Source: Haematococcus lacustris
Taxonomy: Eukaryota; Chlorophyta; Chlorophyceae; Chlamydomonadales; Haematococcaceae
Length of the DNA stretch: 64,000 bases
Direction of reading: 5' to 3'
Assembly: GCA_030144725.1 (NCBI GenBank)
Contig: JASKMD010000030.1
Span: 1,708,525-1,772,524, forward strand
How positions within the stretch are numbered: position 1 is the stretch's first letter; each line of letters starts with the position of its first letter. The position numbers and the translations under genes were made by a program. Positions 45,801 through 56,204 of the stretch are shown one piece after another. The notes under the pieces are model-generated. The model was not told the DNA's origin. It did not search any database and worked only from the letters and a program-made list of their open reading frames with translations.

Positions 45801-47482
45801 ACTTGTCAGCAGGGAAAGTAAGCCTCATCCTGGCCATGCCCTGACCTGCTCCTGCGCCTGGTCCCTGCCTCTGGGACCCACCCCACCCCTGCTGCTGTAG
45901 GCTGACCTTGAGGTCCCAGGCGAGGCAGGTGCAGCTCAACCCAGCCCTGAGCCTCCACCGCCACCACCTGACCACTCTGCCCCACCAGCTCCGGCTCCAC
46001 ACCGCCGCGCCCAACGCCAGCGGCAACACTCACCCTGCAACCACAAGTCGGCCTCAATCACTTGGCCTCAATGCCTGAGCCTCAGTGCCTCAGCCTCACT
46101 GACTCAGTCTCACCGACTCAGTCTCACCGACTCAGCCTCACAGACTCAGCCTCACTGACTCAGCCTCAGTGCCTCAGCCTCAGTGCCTCAGCCTCACTGA
46201 CTCGGCCTCATTGACTTTGATGGCCTCACCAGCTCGCAGCCTAGCCTAAGGAGGTGGTGCTTGCAGGGCAGGCGGGTGCGTGGCTGTGGTCAGACAGGCA
46301 GACCTGACACTTGAAACTCTGTACAACATGCCAGGCTGCACCTATGACGTGTTCAGTGTTCACACTCACCAGTCGCCGGGTTGAACATCACGTGGCGGCC
46401 GGGCCGCGCCACCACTCAGCTCTGCTGCAATGCGGGGCGTGGTGAAGGTGGCCTCCCCCATACCCCCTGATGCCACCAAAGGGCAGTCAACCAGCCTAGC
46501 GAAAGAGTGGCTTGCAAGGCTGGTGAGGGAGGTATGGAGGTGGGAGGTGTGGGAAATGGCAGAGGTGCTCTCCCATTCACTCCCCAGCTGCATTGCATGT
46601 GTTCCCATGTGTGCCCCAGCACCCTGCTACCCTGCCAGTTAGGCTCTGGAATGTTGATAGGGCTGATAGGTGGGCTATGTTTCAGGTAAGGCTGATATGT
46701 GATGCTATTGGGTAATGCTGACAGGTGACGCAATGTACAGGGATACGCATGCGACATACTGGGTCCCTAGCACAGCAGCTGCTCCCATGTGTGCCCCAAC
46801 TGCATCCTGCACGGCTGACCCCTTCATCATCCTTGGATTCCACATCTTACTGCTGTCGGTGGAAACGTAGCTAGCCACCCTGATGCTCCGTACGGGCTGA
46901 TACAGTGGCAAGGTGGGTGCGGGGGCGGAGGCTCACCGGTGCCTCGCTGACTGTTGTGGTCGCGGATGAAGCGGCTGAGGTTCGCCTGTTGGGCAAAAGG
47001 TGCCCCACAGCAGCACAAGGCTGAGCTTACATACATAGCTGTCACGGTTCTGTGGAGGCAGGCAAGGGCTGGTGACTGGGTAATGATATAGGTGGTAGGC
47101 ACTCGTGCACCATGTCCATGTGCATTGGGTATACTCCACACAGCCCATTAAGACCATTTGAGTCGGGCCACTATTGCCCACTAGTATTCCCGATAGTGGC
47201 TACTAGTGGCCACTAGTGGCTAGTGGCCACTAGTGCTAGTGGCTGCTAGTGGCCACTACTGGTCCGGCTCAAATGGAGGCCCTGGTGAGGGCCAAGGTAC
47301 TGGGTATTGGGACTGGGTAAGAGCCCATCCAAGAGCCCACCCAAGTGCTCATTGCCCACTCTGAACCTCACCTTGAAGTAGGTCCAGCTGGCCATGCCAG
47401 CTTCTCTGACATCTCCGCTCCTCACGGCAGCAATAAAGTTTGTGTCTTGAAGCAGTTGCTCCAAGAACTGCTCTTTGGGCGT
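42886..47482 (-). CDS. Unrecognised multi-exon gene
   Basis: Minus strand. Exons with good GT-AG signals and compatible phases are 47372-47482 (TPKEQFLEQLLQDTNFIAAV), 46937-46985 (ANLSRFIRDHNSQRGTG), 46370-46466 (TFTTPRIAAELSGG ... VQPGDW) and 45907-46034 (VSVAAGVGRGGVEPELVGQ, then GQVVAVEAQGWVELHLP). Further likely exons are near 44590-44765 (VSKARDVARTVRREVLALEE), 43840-43990 (AVDSQISQVAAALLELHAVL), 43250-43615 (WLGYAGGNNYQCLQQVWEEM) and the last, 42886-43185, ending in an acidic tail (DCDEGDATDMDSD). The PGDW to ELHLP part could form an SH3-like barrel, but I do not recognise the family. The 5' end and some middle exons are unresolved, so it may be one gene or two. A MITE-like repeat (copy 2) lies in the intron between the first two exons. 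Confidence 0.5.
44845..44925. repeat. (GGGGCA)n array
   Basis: About 12 GGGGCA units, complementary in type to the CCCCTG arrays elsewhere. It lies in a putative intron of the unrecognised minus-strand gene. Confidence 0.9.
46075..46205. repeat. GACTCAGCCTCA 15-base tandem repeat
   Basis: About nine imperfect units of ACTCAGCCTCACTG type in the intron between exons at 46034 and 46370. Confidence 0.85.
47086..47292 (+). repeat. MITE-like ACTAGTGG repeat, copy 2 with left extension
   Basis: The core 47154-47291 runs from CCATTTGAGTCGGGCCA to GGTCCGGCTCAAATGG, so its ends are imperfect inverted repeats of about 17 bases. A left extension (GTAGGCACTCGTGCACCATG at 47091) is shared with copy 3. 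It is in the same orientation as copy 3, and F2a lies between the two. Confidence 0.65.
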
Positions 47483-47868
47483 CTGCGACTAGAGCCATGC
47501 GCAGTTCATCGATGGGCTGCTGCGACGTGCGGCGCTCGAGGGGTAGGGCGCACCATGGGTTAAATGTTCGGAATTAAGGCTTAGGGATTTACATCTCTGC
47601 TGTGATACGGTAGAGAAAGCAGGCTACATGGCATGCGCTTCTGTACGCGGAGAAGTTTAGGGAAGTTTAGAAAAACCACAAGTACACTTGCAAACATGTG
47701 TGCCTCCATGCATGACACACTAGACCTACCAAATGTAATTCAAAGATGTCGTCAAATCAGAACGCAACCGCTACCCATTTTACACCGATGCACCACACCA
47801 CGTCACTTGCTGACACCCAGGCTGCAAGTTGCACTGCAGTTGCACCCAGGCTGCAAGTTGCACTGCAG

Positions 47869-49318
47869 CTGTTGTTTGGTGCCAACCCCAGGCACTGTGA
47901 TGTTGCGCTACTGGTGCGCCAAACCTGATGCAGCTGTCGGTGCTGAAGCTGCTGGTGTGGGTAGGTCAGCCCCCTGGTCCATATGTATTAAGCACGAACT
48001 TTAAGCACCTGTAGTCATAGCTTTCCTAGGGTTCCCTCATTGGAGCGGATGGCTGGGCTGGTAGAGGCTCAGCTGAGCGAGAGGTCAGGCCAGCTGGTAG
48101 CTGACCAGCTGGCCCGGTGGAAGCTGACCAAGCATGCCAGCGGCCTGAACAATGCCCGCCGTGACACTGAGCGGTGGCTCGCACCGATCAAGCCTCACCT
48201 CCAGCACCTGGCAGCAGCAAGCTCAGCCGGCACCTCCCTGGAGGCCAACCTGAAGCACATCACTGTCACCCTGGCCACCTGGGATGCGACGTGGGAGGTG
48301 TACCTGGACCCCAAGTGGGCACGGCAGCGGCTGCGGTTGGACGGAGCCCAAGACCGGGCACTGGAGCAGTTCTTCAAAAAGGTGAGGGTGGGTGGGTGGG
48401 AGGGAGGGAGGGTAAGGGACTGAGAGGTGGTGGGAGGTGTCCATGGGAGGGAGGCTAAGGGACTAGGAGGTGGTGGGTTGGACATGACGTGAAAGAGTAG
48501 TGGACTGTGCCATGCCTAACCTGGTGCCACCATGTCAGCCACCATCTGTGTGCCTTGTGTGCATGGCTGCAGTTGTAGGAAAAGATAACTGAGGTGTGCA
48601 TAGAGCGCCATGGGCATGCCAAACAGCTGGTAGTGTTCTTTGGCGCAGCTAGCATTGGCACTGGGGGAGGGTGAGGTGCTGATGCGGTGTTGCGTGCCTG
48701 CTGCAAGGTGGTGTGCAGGCCCAGGGGCACAGACCAGCGGCGGGCAGGGTGGTGCTTGTGGATGAGCACCGCACCACCCAGGTCAGCTCAGCTATGAATG
48801 GCAAGCAGCCGTGTGAGGAGGAGCTGGACCATGAGCAGCCCACCAGGCGTGCAGACTGGGAGCCCCCAGCAGGGCAGGTGGAACACCGTCTGGTACGCCC
48901 AGCCTGGAGCCAGCAGCGTGACCAGCCTGTGCGGGGCCTGATGTGGTGCCCAGTAGTGGTTCCCCGCAAGCCCCCGCAGGCCCCACGCAGCAACCAGGCA
49001 GCCACACCGGCAGCAGCCTCAGAGCCTGGTCCCAGCACTCCCCCTCCAGCCAAGCGCAGCCAGCGCACCGAGGCTGAGCAGGCAGCTGAGCCCAGCCAGC
49101 CCACCAAGGGCACAGGCAAGGGCCAGGGCAAGGCTGCCAAGGCCAAGCCAGCCCCACAGCCAGGCAGGTGGCTGGACAGGGACTGCAATGCAGCATTGAA
49201 CATGCAGGGAATTGGGGAGAGCAGGTGGCGCCCGCTGGAGCTGTGCTACTGGCCAGAGCAGGGGAAGCTGCCAGCCAAGGGCAAGCAGTACCCTGAGCAT
49301 GGATACAAGAGGCTGTGA
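47869..49318 (+). pseudogene. Fanzor family F2, longest copy (F2a), decayed RuvC nuclease
   Basis: Plus strand. The RuvC-I region at 47869-47928 reads LLFGANPRHCDVALLV, aligning to LGVDPGKTNMATV of F1 but with Asn in place of the catalytic Asp, and a stop follows. An exon ending at 48381 (RWKLTKHASGLNNARRDTER) aligns with the F1 exon 2 segment HWKLTAGQYY and uses the same intron position after a Lys. Exon 48579-48670 gives KQLVVFFGAASIGTGG, then 48719-49318 carries RuvC-II (VVLVDEHRTTQVSS), a long Pro/Ala/Lys-rich linker, and RuvC-III (WLDRDCNAALNMQ), with stop at 49316-49318. Exons 48670 and 48708/48719 do not join in frame. The N-terminal half is not visible. It is diverged from F1 and probably inactive, though RuvC-II and III are well kept. 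Confidence 0.7.
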
Positions 49319-49468
49319 GACAAGCCACCCAGGCCCAGCAGCAGCAGCAGCAGCAGTCGCTGTGGCACGGTAGTGTGTGCCCCCTTCTTGAGCTGTCATC
49401 AGCTTACGCTTAGTGCATGTTTTGTCATGCCAACTCTACACAATAGCCCTCGTGGGCAGGCAGTAGTA

Positions 49469-49630
49469 TAGGTAGTAGGCACTCATGCGCCATGTCCATG
49501 TGCATTGGGTATACTCTACACAGCCCATTAAACACCATTTGAGTCGGGCCACTAGTGGTCCCTAGTACTTCTGCTAGTGGCTGCTAGTGGCCACTATTGG
49601 TCCGGCTGAAATGGAGGTCCTAGTGAGGGA
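49469..49630 (+). repeat. MITE-like ACTAGTGG repeat, copy 3 with left extension
   Basis: The core 49535-49630 and left extension match copy 2. It begins about 150 bases after the F2a stop codon. Ends are CCATTTGAGTCGGGCCA and TGGTCCGGCTGAAATGG. Confidence 0.65.
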
Positions 49631-49842
49631 GGAGGGGGCTGGCAGAGGCACATAAAAGCGCCAGTGAATGCAACGGTGGTGGTGACACCTACTGATGTTG
49701 GCTGAAGGATGGCCACAGGCGAACCCACAGGATGGCTGTGTGGCAGGAGATAGTGACAGTGGAGCGAAGCAACAGTCTGTGAGGTGCAGGCATACCATAA
49801 GATGGGCGAGCCCGGTGTAAAGGCTGTGTAGCAATAGTGGTA

Positions 49843-50426
49843 CCCCCAGCAGGCCAGGTCATCCAGCGGCTGGTGCGCCCAGCCTGGAGCCTGCGGCATG
49901 CTGAGTGTGGTGCCACGAGGTGCCGCCCAACCCCCCTTGCCCAGGACCCACCTCCCCCAGCCCAGGCCCCCCCTGCCTAGGAGCCCCCCCCTCCCCCTGC
50001 CCAGGACCCCCCTCCCCCTCCCCCAACCCAGGCCCAGCCCCTCCCTGCTGCACCTGGCCCAGTGCCACCACCCCAGGCCACCCCATGGGGCAGGTGGCTG
50101 GACCGGGACACCAACGGGTGCCTCAACCTCCAGCGCATCAGTGAGAGCATGCAGCGCCCCCTGGAGCTGTGCCATTGGGTGGGCCTGGAGGCTCTGCCCC
50201 GAAGGCTCAAGGTTGAGGGCCAAGGTGCTGTATGCAATGACCTTTCTTTGCAAAGTCAGCAAGGCATGGTGAGAGGGAAGACAGAGGGGTTCTGCCCCCC
50301 ATTGGCAAGGAGTACCAGCAGGGCTACAAGCTGGTCAATGACCGGCTGCCCAAGGGCAGGCAGCGGCTGCACCGGGCTGCAGAGTACCGGCGCGGCATTG
50401 ATGGCCGGGCCCATAACAACCCATAG
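49843..50426 (+). pseudogene. Fanzor family F2 C-terminal fragment (F2b)
   Basis: It starts with AGQVIQRLVRPAWS, matching AGQVEHRLVRPAWS of F2a. A C-rich Pro linker follows in which the frame is lost. It then resumes with RuvC-III WLDRDTNGCLNLQRI (about 50092-50140) and MQRPLELCHW, and finally EYQQGYKLVNDRLPKGRQR to the TAG at 50424-50426. At least one stop (near 49978) and frame changes interrupt it. The catalytic Asp of RuvC-III is kept. RuvC-I and II are absent. Confidence 0.65.
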
Positions 50427-50620
50427 GGCCAGTGGTTTACACCGGCTGTTAGCCTTACAAAAAAAAGAAAAGGCTGTTGGCTTTGATGAGGTGCTCAGTG
50501 GTCTAGGGGGAAGAGCGCCAGCGGTGTGGGGTTGATAGCCATCAAGGGTGCGACCGAGGACGCTTCAACTTGATTGGAGTAGCTTAGTGAGATTACCCAC
50601 AGTCAAACATGTTGCTCCAT
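50427..50620 (+). repeat. Conserved 3' tail of Fanzor family F2 (copy b); tRNA-like arm, candidate guide RNA or SINE
   Basis: It follows the F2b stop codon. It includes GCTCAGTGGTCTAGGGGGAA then GAGC, which can form a tRNA D-arm with an A-box-like loop, and GGTGCGACCGAGG in the place of a B box. It shares five blocks with 2640-2860. It could be a polymerase III SINE head captured by the element, or the Fanzor guide scaffold itself. Confidence 0.5.
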
Positions 50621-52399
50621 GCACCCCAAGCACCGACCTTGCCCTTGTGTGACGCTCACCATGCAGTATTGATGCATCTAAGCGTTGCTTGTAATATTCC
50701 CAGCATATGTTACATTAGGGAATGCCTGGGCAGGATGTTGGTACCTCGTACGAGGCAAGCACGAGCAGTTGATGTCGAGCTGCCCAGAGTTATGCCGGTG
50801 ATCGGCTGGCACCCATCGTGCTTCGAATGGGCGTTCAGTGCGGTGTTAACACCACACAAGGTACTCAGCATGGACCTCCTGTCAGGATGTGGATATCCAA
50901 CAAAATGCTCGTAGCTTGGGCGCTGCAAGCTACAGCTGCTGCATTAGGCAGCACCAGTGACACACGGAATAACATGGACCATACGGGACGAGGAAAATAA
51001 TTTCACTGGTATTTCCAGAGTTCCAAACGATTCAACACCATATTTTGTCCTCAACACCTCCTCCCCCGCTTGTACTGGGACCCTCCCAAGGCCAGGTGCA
51101 CTCTGCAGTGAGGATGCAGGAGAAGCAGAGCTCACAAGTGGCAAGCACGGGCCAAGTGGAGGACAAGCAAACATGGCAGGCAAGAACAGAGGCCCCCACC
51201 TCCCCACACACACAACCAACAACCAACTGCATGCAGTGGAGGACCACCCGTGCTGCAAGGCATCTGCAAGGCACATATAGTGTATGCTCGGTAACAACTA
51301 GTGACATTGGCAAGCACAAGACGCTGCTGGTGATGCTGCTGACGATGATAAGAACAGCCATCCGCCCAGTGCAGCAATCTGCACCCCACCTGATCACCCA
51401 GCCCCACCACACACAAGGCAGCAGCTGTTGTATTGAGTGATGTGCACCAGACCTACCTGCTGGCCTTGGGGAGACTGGCGAGGTCCCAGCCCGAATTGCC
51501 CCGCCCCCCGCCAAAACCAACAAAACCTAAACTTGCAGAGCACTGCACCCTGCCCATTGCCTGCAGGAGCCACACTGGCCCGCCTGGGCCCCACAAAGCT
51601 CCACCTGGCACACAGGCTGCCTGGCCAAGCACTGCCCAACAGCACGTGTGGCAGCACTGTCGCAGAACACAAGCAGCCCTCCCCTGCACTGCCCTGCCTT
51701 TCCTGCTGGCCACTATTGGGCCCGAGCGAGGGCGGTAAGCCTGCGAATCCTGCCCTGCCTCATCGTGCCAGCCAAAGTGACTGTGTTTGACTGCAAGTCT
51801 CTCAACATGCCCGCATGGTGTCAGGTGTGCATGCCCAGGGGCTGAGCTTCAGGATGCCAGCTATCCATGATCACAGACTACAAGCTGTACCCCACTTGAC
51901 CTCCCTCCAGTAAATTGTCAACTGGCTGCCATGGCAAGGCCTACTCAACCACTCGGACATTGCCATCAGTATGGACCTGCCAGCTGCTCGGATCGGCTGG
52001 CAGTGGACAGGCTGCTAGCCTGAGAAGGCATTAGAGCCTCACTTCCACGTGTCAGCCGCTTCAGGCCAGTCCGGGCCTTACATGTCAAATAGCCGGAGGG
52101 TGTAGGAACACTGACACTGACACGGCCGCTCAAGACCTCAGTGAACCATGTTGCCAGCAGGGTTGAAAGGATGTGCTACAGGTCATGTGGGGTAGTCCAC
52201 AGTGACATGCTGCTAAGCTTCACTTTGCGGCTGCAGTGGCAAAGCGGGCTGCTCTGGCCTGCAAGCACCGTCAAGCAGCAAAGTTTTGAATGAATGGTGG
52301 CCAGCTCATGCCAGTATGCCTCAGAGTCTGCAAGGGCCTCCATGACATGGGGTAAAGAGCAGATTTGTCCTTATACTGCTCAGAATAAGCTCAGCGAGC
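50621..52399. other. Intergenic region with no recognised gene
   Basis: Several open frames of 60-160 codons occur, but none shows a family motif, a convincing splice pattern or strand-consistent exons. The base composition is lower in simple repeats than elsewhere. Confidence 0.4.
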
Positions 52400-53590
52400 T
52401 TATACAGATGCACAGGCTCTTACCTTCTTCATGGCTTCAAAGGTATTGCTGCCATCTGCACTGGGTGCTGCAATGGTAGAGCCTGCAAGGGGCTTGAAGC
52501 GCTCTGCACGTGCAGCTGCCTTGGTGGCTGGGTCCTCTTCCTTGGTCACGTCCTTGAAGGCTTCCTTGCCAAACCGTGCTTCACGAGCCTTCTTCTTCTC
52601 TGCGTCCAGCTCAGGGTGGAAGGTACCAAAACGCTCTGCACGCTTCATGGTTTTCTCTTTCTCAATCTCAGGATGTGCCTGCACCATCACAACACATCGG
52701 TGCCAGCACCAATGCTATGCACACCTTCAGATGCATACCCGCCTGCTTATCTTGGCTAACCATTAGGAGAGCAGCTCACTGAACAGGCATGGCAGCGCGA
52801 CATACCCACCAAGCCAAAGCGTAGCGCCCTCTGCTTTGACTTCTCAACATCTGGGTCCTTAAACCTGCACTCACAGCCACAGCATACACAATATATCAAA
52901 CACACACATGCACACTGCTGCAGACATATTTCCCAAATAAATCCCTCATCACTGTGTCACCTGTCTGCGCGTTCCTTCAGCTTTATGTGCTCTGCCTTTG
53001 GTGCTTCTGCTGGCTTGACAACCACTAGCTTCTTCAAGTCTGGCATCTGTGGCAAACAACGTTAGTCTTAGTCACCCCATACAAGACCTGATCCTATGCT
53101 GCCTGTACTCGGCTGTTTGACCTCACTCACTGTTTTAGCAGCTTGCTCGCTAAATACAATCTTGGCATGACCCTTGACTGCAGCTGATCCCTCCTCGTGT
53201 TGCTCCTTTACTAAGGTGGCGGCCTCTGCTTCGGCCGGCAGTTGGGCGCCCGCCTTTGAAGCCTCAATGACTGGCTCTGCTGCTGAAGGACCTGGCTCCG
53301 ATGCGTCAGGGGCTACGGCAGGCGGCATTGCCTGCGCTGCTTCAGTGTTGCTGGTGTTTTGTGCAGAAAGAATACGTTCCACAAGCTCCTCCTTTTTCCC
53401 TGCCTGCGACAAACCCAGTTCCTTCAACTGGGTCTTCAGCTCCTGTGACGCGAAGGAAAGGCAGAAGCTCGGCATTCGATTGCTAGGCGAAACTTTGCCA
53501 GGGGGATTCTTTTACGGCAGCGCCTACTGCTTCCTCACGTACCGCATTGGTCAGCTTACTCAGCTCCTCCTTGCCCATCACGCTAGGCAT
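52400..53590 (-). CDS. MOS11: SAP-domain ribonucleoprotein, SARNP/Tho1/MOS11-like mRNA export factor
   Basis: Five exons: 53543-53590, 53131-53442, 52961-53046, 52810-52864 and 52400-52678; all GT-AG, all phases match, giving 259 residues. The start MPSVMGKEELSKLTNA joins to ELKTQLKELGLSQAGKKEEL, a SAP DNA/RNA-binding helix-turn-helix at residues about 9-45. A low-complexity Ala/Glu/Pro linker follows. The C-terminal half has the repeated RAERFG-type motif of this family: QRALRFGL, MKRAERFGTFHPEL, REARFGKEAF and ARAERFKPL. Known homologues bind the DEAD-box protein UAP56/Sub2 through these repeats and act in the TREX mRNA export pathway in the nucleus. The stop at 52400 follows a possible donor at 52423, so a further short exon is possible. 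The symbol is taken from the plant homologue. Confidence 0.9.
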
Positions 53591-54000
53591 GGAGGCTGAG
53601 ACGATCTAGTTATTGCCTCTGAAGCAGGTTCCGTCGCAGGGCTGGTAGTAGTGTGCGGTTGGATGTGGCTGTGGATATTTGCTTGATACACGCAACGAAA
53701 CTTTCGAGGCGGTCATGGGTCCGTGACATGGGGTTACATTAAGTGTCGACTACGAAACACTGATTGGAGGCACAGGGGCTCTTAGTGGGGGACACATGCA
53801 TATCCAATCAAACACAGTGGTGCTAACTTGTATAGCAAGTGACCATGGGAGGCTGAGGATGCACGGGAAAATGGAGGGCTGGTCACTCTCTCCACTGCCT
53901 CCATGCCAGACTCTGCCATCGCGTTAGGAGGCACGATTATATGTTTATCCTTACAGCCCTCACATATACCATGCCACAATGACGACCAAGACACAGCGGC
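53591..54000. other. Spacer between SARNP-like gene start and thioredoxin-like exon
   Basis: It should contain the promoter of the SARNP-like gene. No other feature is recognised. Confidence 0.4.
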
Positions 54001-54267
54001 TCACCGACCCCTGAGGCTCATGCCGGGCTTGATGCAATCCAGCAGGTCGTTGCTTGCAGCACTGCACCGGAAGGTGTCAGGGAGAAACTGTGCGCGCAGC
54101 CCTTTGTCTAGGGCCGCCAGGCACGCTGCATGCAACTCTTTGCCACTGCGAATGGCATTGGTTGCTGACACCAAGCGACCATTGAAAAACATGAGGAACA
54201 TGGGCACGCCACGAACACCGTAGCGCTGCTTCAGCTCATGCCCCTCACTGACGTCCACCCGGTACAC
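54001..54267 (-). CDS. Thioredoxin-fold exon, C-terminal part of a larger gene
   Basis: The exon starts after AG at 54268 and begins VYRVDVSEGHELKQRYGVRG, then VPMFLMFFNGRLVSATNAI. This is the second half of a thioredoxin fold: the strand before YGV, the cis-Pro in GVPMFLMFF, then the FNG turn. The tail continues about 50 residues to TGA 54001-54003, which overlaps a possible donor (GTGAGC). The CxxC active-site half should lie in upstream minus-strand exons (54290-54990). There I see possible exons, including VCGKLEPHLQQGWWQLQSDS near 54545-54640 and MAAVEREVAGPQAPPGCLVC near 54810-54885, but cannot assemble them. It may be a thioredoxin-domain protein without the redox motif. Confidence 0.5.
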   Translation of the reverse strand: MYRVDVSEGHELKQRYGVRGVPMFLMFFNGRLVSATNAIRSGKELHAACLAALDKGLRAQFLPDTFRCSAASNDLLDCIKPGMSLRGR

Positions 54268-55070
54268 CTGGCCATAGCAGCAGCACCGGCTTCCTCAGAA
54301 CTACAACAAACATCACAACAACACTTCATGCGATATTTCCCACCTTTAATTCAAGATGTTGGATAATTCAAGTAGTTGGGCAGGTATGAGTATAGGCAAG
54401 GGCTAGCTGCAACACCTAACGCGGGTCCCATAGCTCCTCCTCCACCCTCAGAAAGGGCGTCGAAACATGCTAACGGTAGGGCAAGTGTAAAGAGAGAGAT
54501 GTGATGACTGTGTGAGGGTGCCAAGGCCCACGGCTCACTTACCCTGATCCGTGCGGCCGGACCTTGCGGCGCATCTTTTGAATCTGACTGCAATTGCCAC
54601 CAGCCTTGTTGGAGGTGGGGCTCAAGCTTACCGCAAACCTGCACGCAGCAACACTGACGTCAAGGCCCACACAAGTCCAAGCCATGCCCAGACCACCTAC
54701 AGGCCCTGCACAGCTTCGTGGCAGCCTACCCTTCATGATGTGCGATGGTGGGTTTGGTGAGGGCCAGGCCTAGGCTTGCTTGGCCGCAACCCTCACCGGG
54801 TTCCAGTCAGCCAGGCAGGCGACGCAGACCAAGCAGCCTGGCGGCGCCTGGGGCCCTGCCACTTCCCTTTCCACCGCAGCCATACGCAGGGAGGTCAGCA
54901 TGCCCCTGCACAGCACTCGCGCCGATTAAGGCCGGAAGTCGCCTACGTCATTTCTTCCCGGGAGGCATACTGCAGATAGCCCCAGGAAAGGCCGACTCAT
55001 CGCCGTTGTAATCATCGAAAAACTCAATGTTGCTGCGATGTTATAACTATTTGAAAAATTACCTAAACCT
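54268..55070 (-). other. Region with unresolved upstream exons of the thioredoxin-like gene
   Basis: Minus-strand segments near 54545-54640 and 54800-54890 have GT-AG borders and protein-like content but no recognisable domain. The start codon may be the ATG near 54884 (MAAVERE). Confidence 0.3.
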
Positions 55071-55074
55071 GTAC

Positions 55075-55245
55075 AGGGTCCTGCCGCACGGCTACAGGGT
55101 CCTACGACACACGCCTACAGGGTTCTGCCGCACGGCTACAGGGTCCTACGACACACGTCTACAGGGTTCTGCCGCACGGCTACAGGGTCCTATGACACAC
55201 GTCTACAGGGTTCTGCCGCACGGCTACAGGGTCGTACGATACACG
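55075..55245. repeat. 44-base tandem repeat, about four copies
   Basis: The unit alternates TACAGGGTTCTGCCGCACGG and CTACAGGGTCCTACGACACA. It lies about 200 bases upstream of the HNH-like gene. Related GGGTCCTAC strings occur inside the hAT element near 40735-40755. Confidence 0.9.
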
Positions 55246-55442
55246 TCTATTATACAGCTCATTGATGATAGATCGCCAGAAACGCTATTTCCTGTTGTGT
55301 GGCGCCCTTGCGGTTCTCCACTGTCTCGTCCAGCTTCAGCAGCATCTCATAGTCTCATAGTAGCCGTTGATTTCACTACAGTTGATTACACTACTGTCGA
55401 TTACACCAGCGTGTCTCCCGTCCGGCGTGTCCAGCGTCAGTC

Positions 55443-56202
55443 ATGTCGACCTGCACGCGATGCTCGCGAACAGCGGCACCAGATCGGAAACTGTGTCGAG
55501 TCTGTCTTGATAACGCGTCTCGATGTAGGAAGACGAGACAGGAAGAGAAGGCGGCGACGGCTCTATTGACCGGCGTGCAAGAGTGCGTTCACTGCTCACG
55601 AGGCTCCGCACCCGGCAGCCGTGCTGTGTTAGCCGTCTTCGGAAAAAAGGGCTGCGAGCCGTGTCTTGAAAACCAACGGCTAAGGCAAGCGGCTCGCATG
55701 GCAGAGCTGGGAGAGGCCTACGCATCGTGGGTGTACCACACGAACGGCGTGAGGAAGCGCTACGGAATCGAATTGTGGCTGCCTGTAAGCCTGTAAGTCG
55801 ACCAGTAGTCGGGCAGCCCAAATATCCACTCACGGAATAGATGGTAACCCATAAGCTAAAATTCATTGCCGTTCTGATCGCAGGTTCTTCGACTTGATGT
55901 ACCCCTTTGGGCCCAAAGGGATGCGCGCCACCTGCAACGAGGTGCTGGCGGATGGCTCGCGCTGTGGCGGAGACGGGGAGATCAACCGCATCTTCAGCCA
56001 AATCAAGTCGTACCGGCCTGAGGACTACCAGGTGTGCAACGTACTGTGCCACAAGCACAACATGCTGTACGGCACTACCGATCCCAGGTTCCCTCGCACC
56101 GTGAGCGAGAAGTGGCAGAGCCAGGTTGCTGCCTGGATGTGCCAGCCTGATGTGCAGAAGGCAGTGGCGGCCTGGAAGAGCAGCCTGAAGCCTGAAGCCT
56201 GA
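55443..56202 (+). CDS. Small zinc-ribbon protein with HNH-like C-terminus
   Basis: Two exons, 55443-55792 and 55884-56202, with a 91-base GT-AG intron and matching phase; 222 residues. The N-terminus has two Cys pairs in short order, CTRCSRTAAPDRKLCRVC, then a second set, CVHC and GCEPC, suggesting two zinc ribbons. The C-terminal domain contains CNEV, CGGDGEINRI and VCNVLCHKHNMLYG. The spacing GDG ... QVxNVLCHKHN resembles HNH nucleases of the kind with a terminal LCxxCN motif, where the Cys/His pairs bind zinc. The catalytic His is not certain, so nuclease activity is only suggested. The gene sits between a 44-base and a 64-base tandem repeat, away from housekeeping genes, as expected for a selfish or mobile gene. 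No known family name is assigned. Confidence 0.5.
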
Positions 56203-56204
56203 AG

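Noticed and set aside
50480..50560. Functional tRNA gene
   Set aside because: There is a D-arm-like string but no acceptor stem pairing and only a weak B box; it is repeated with the F2 tail.
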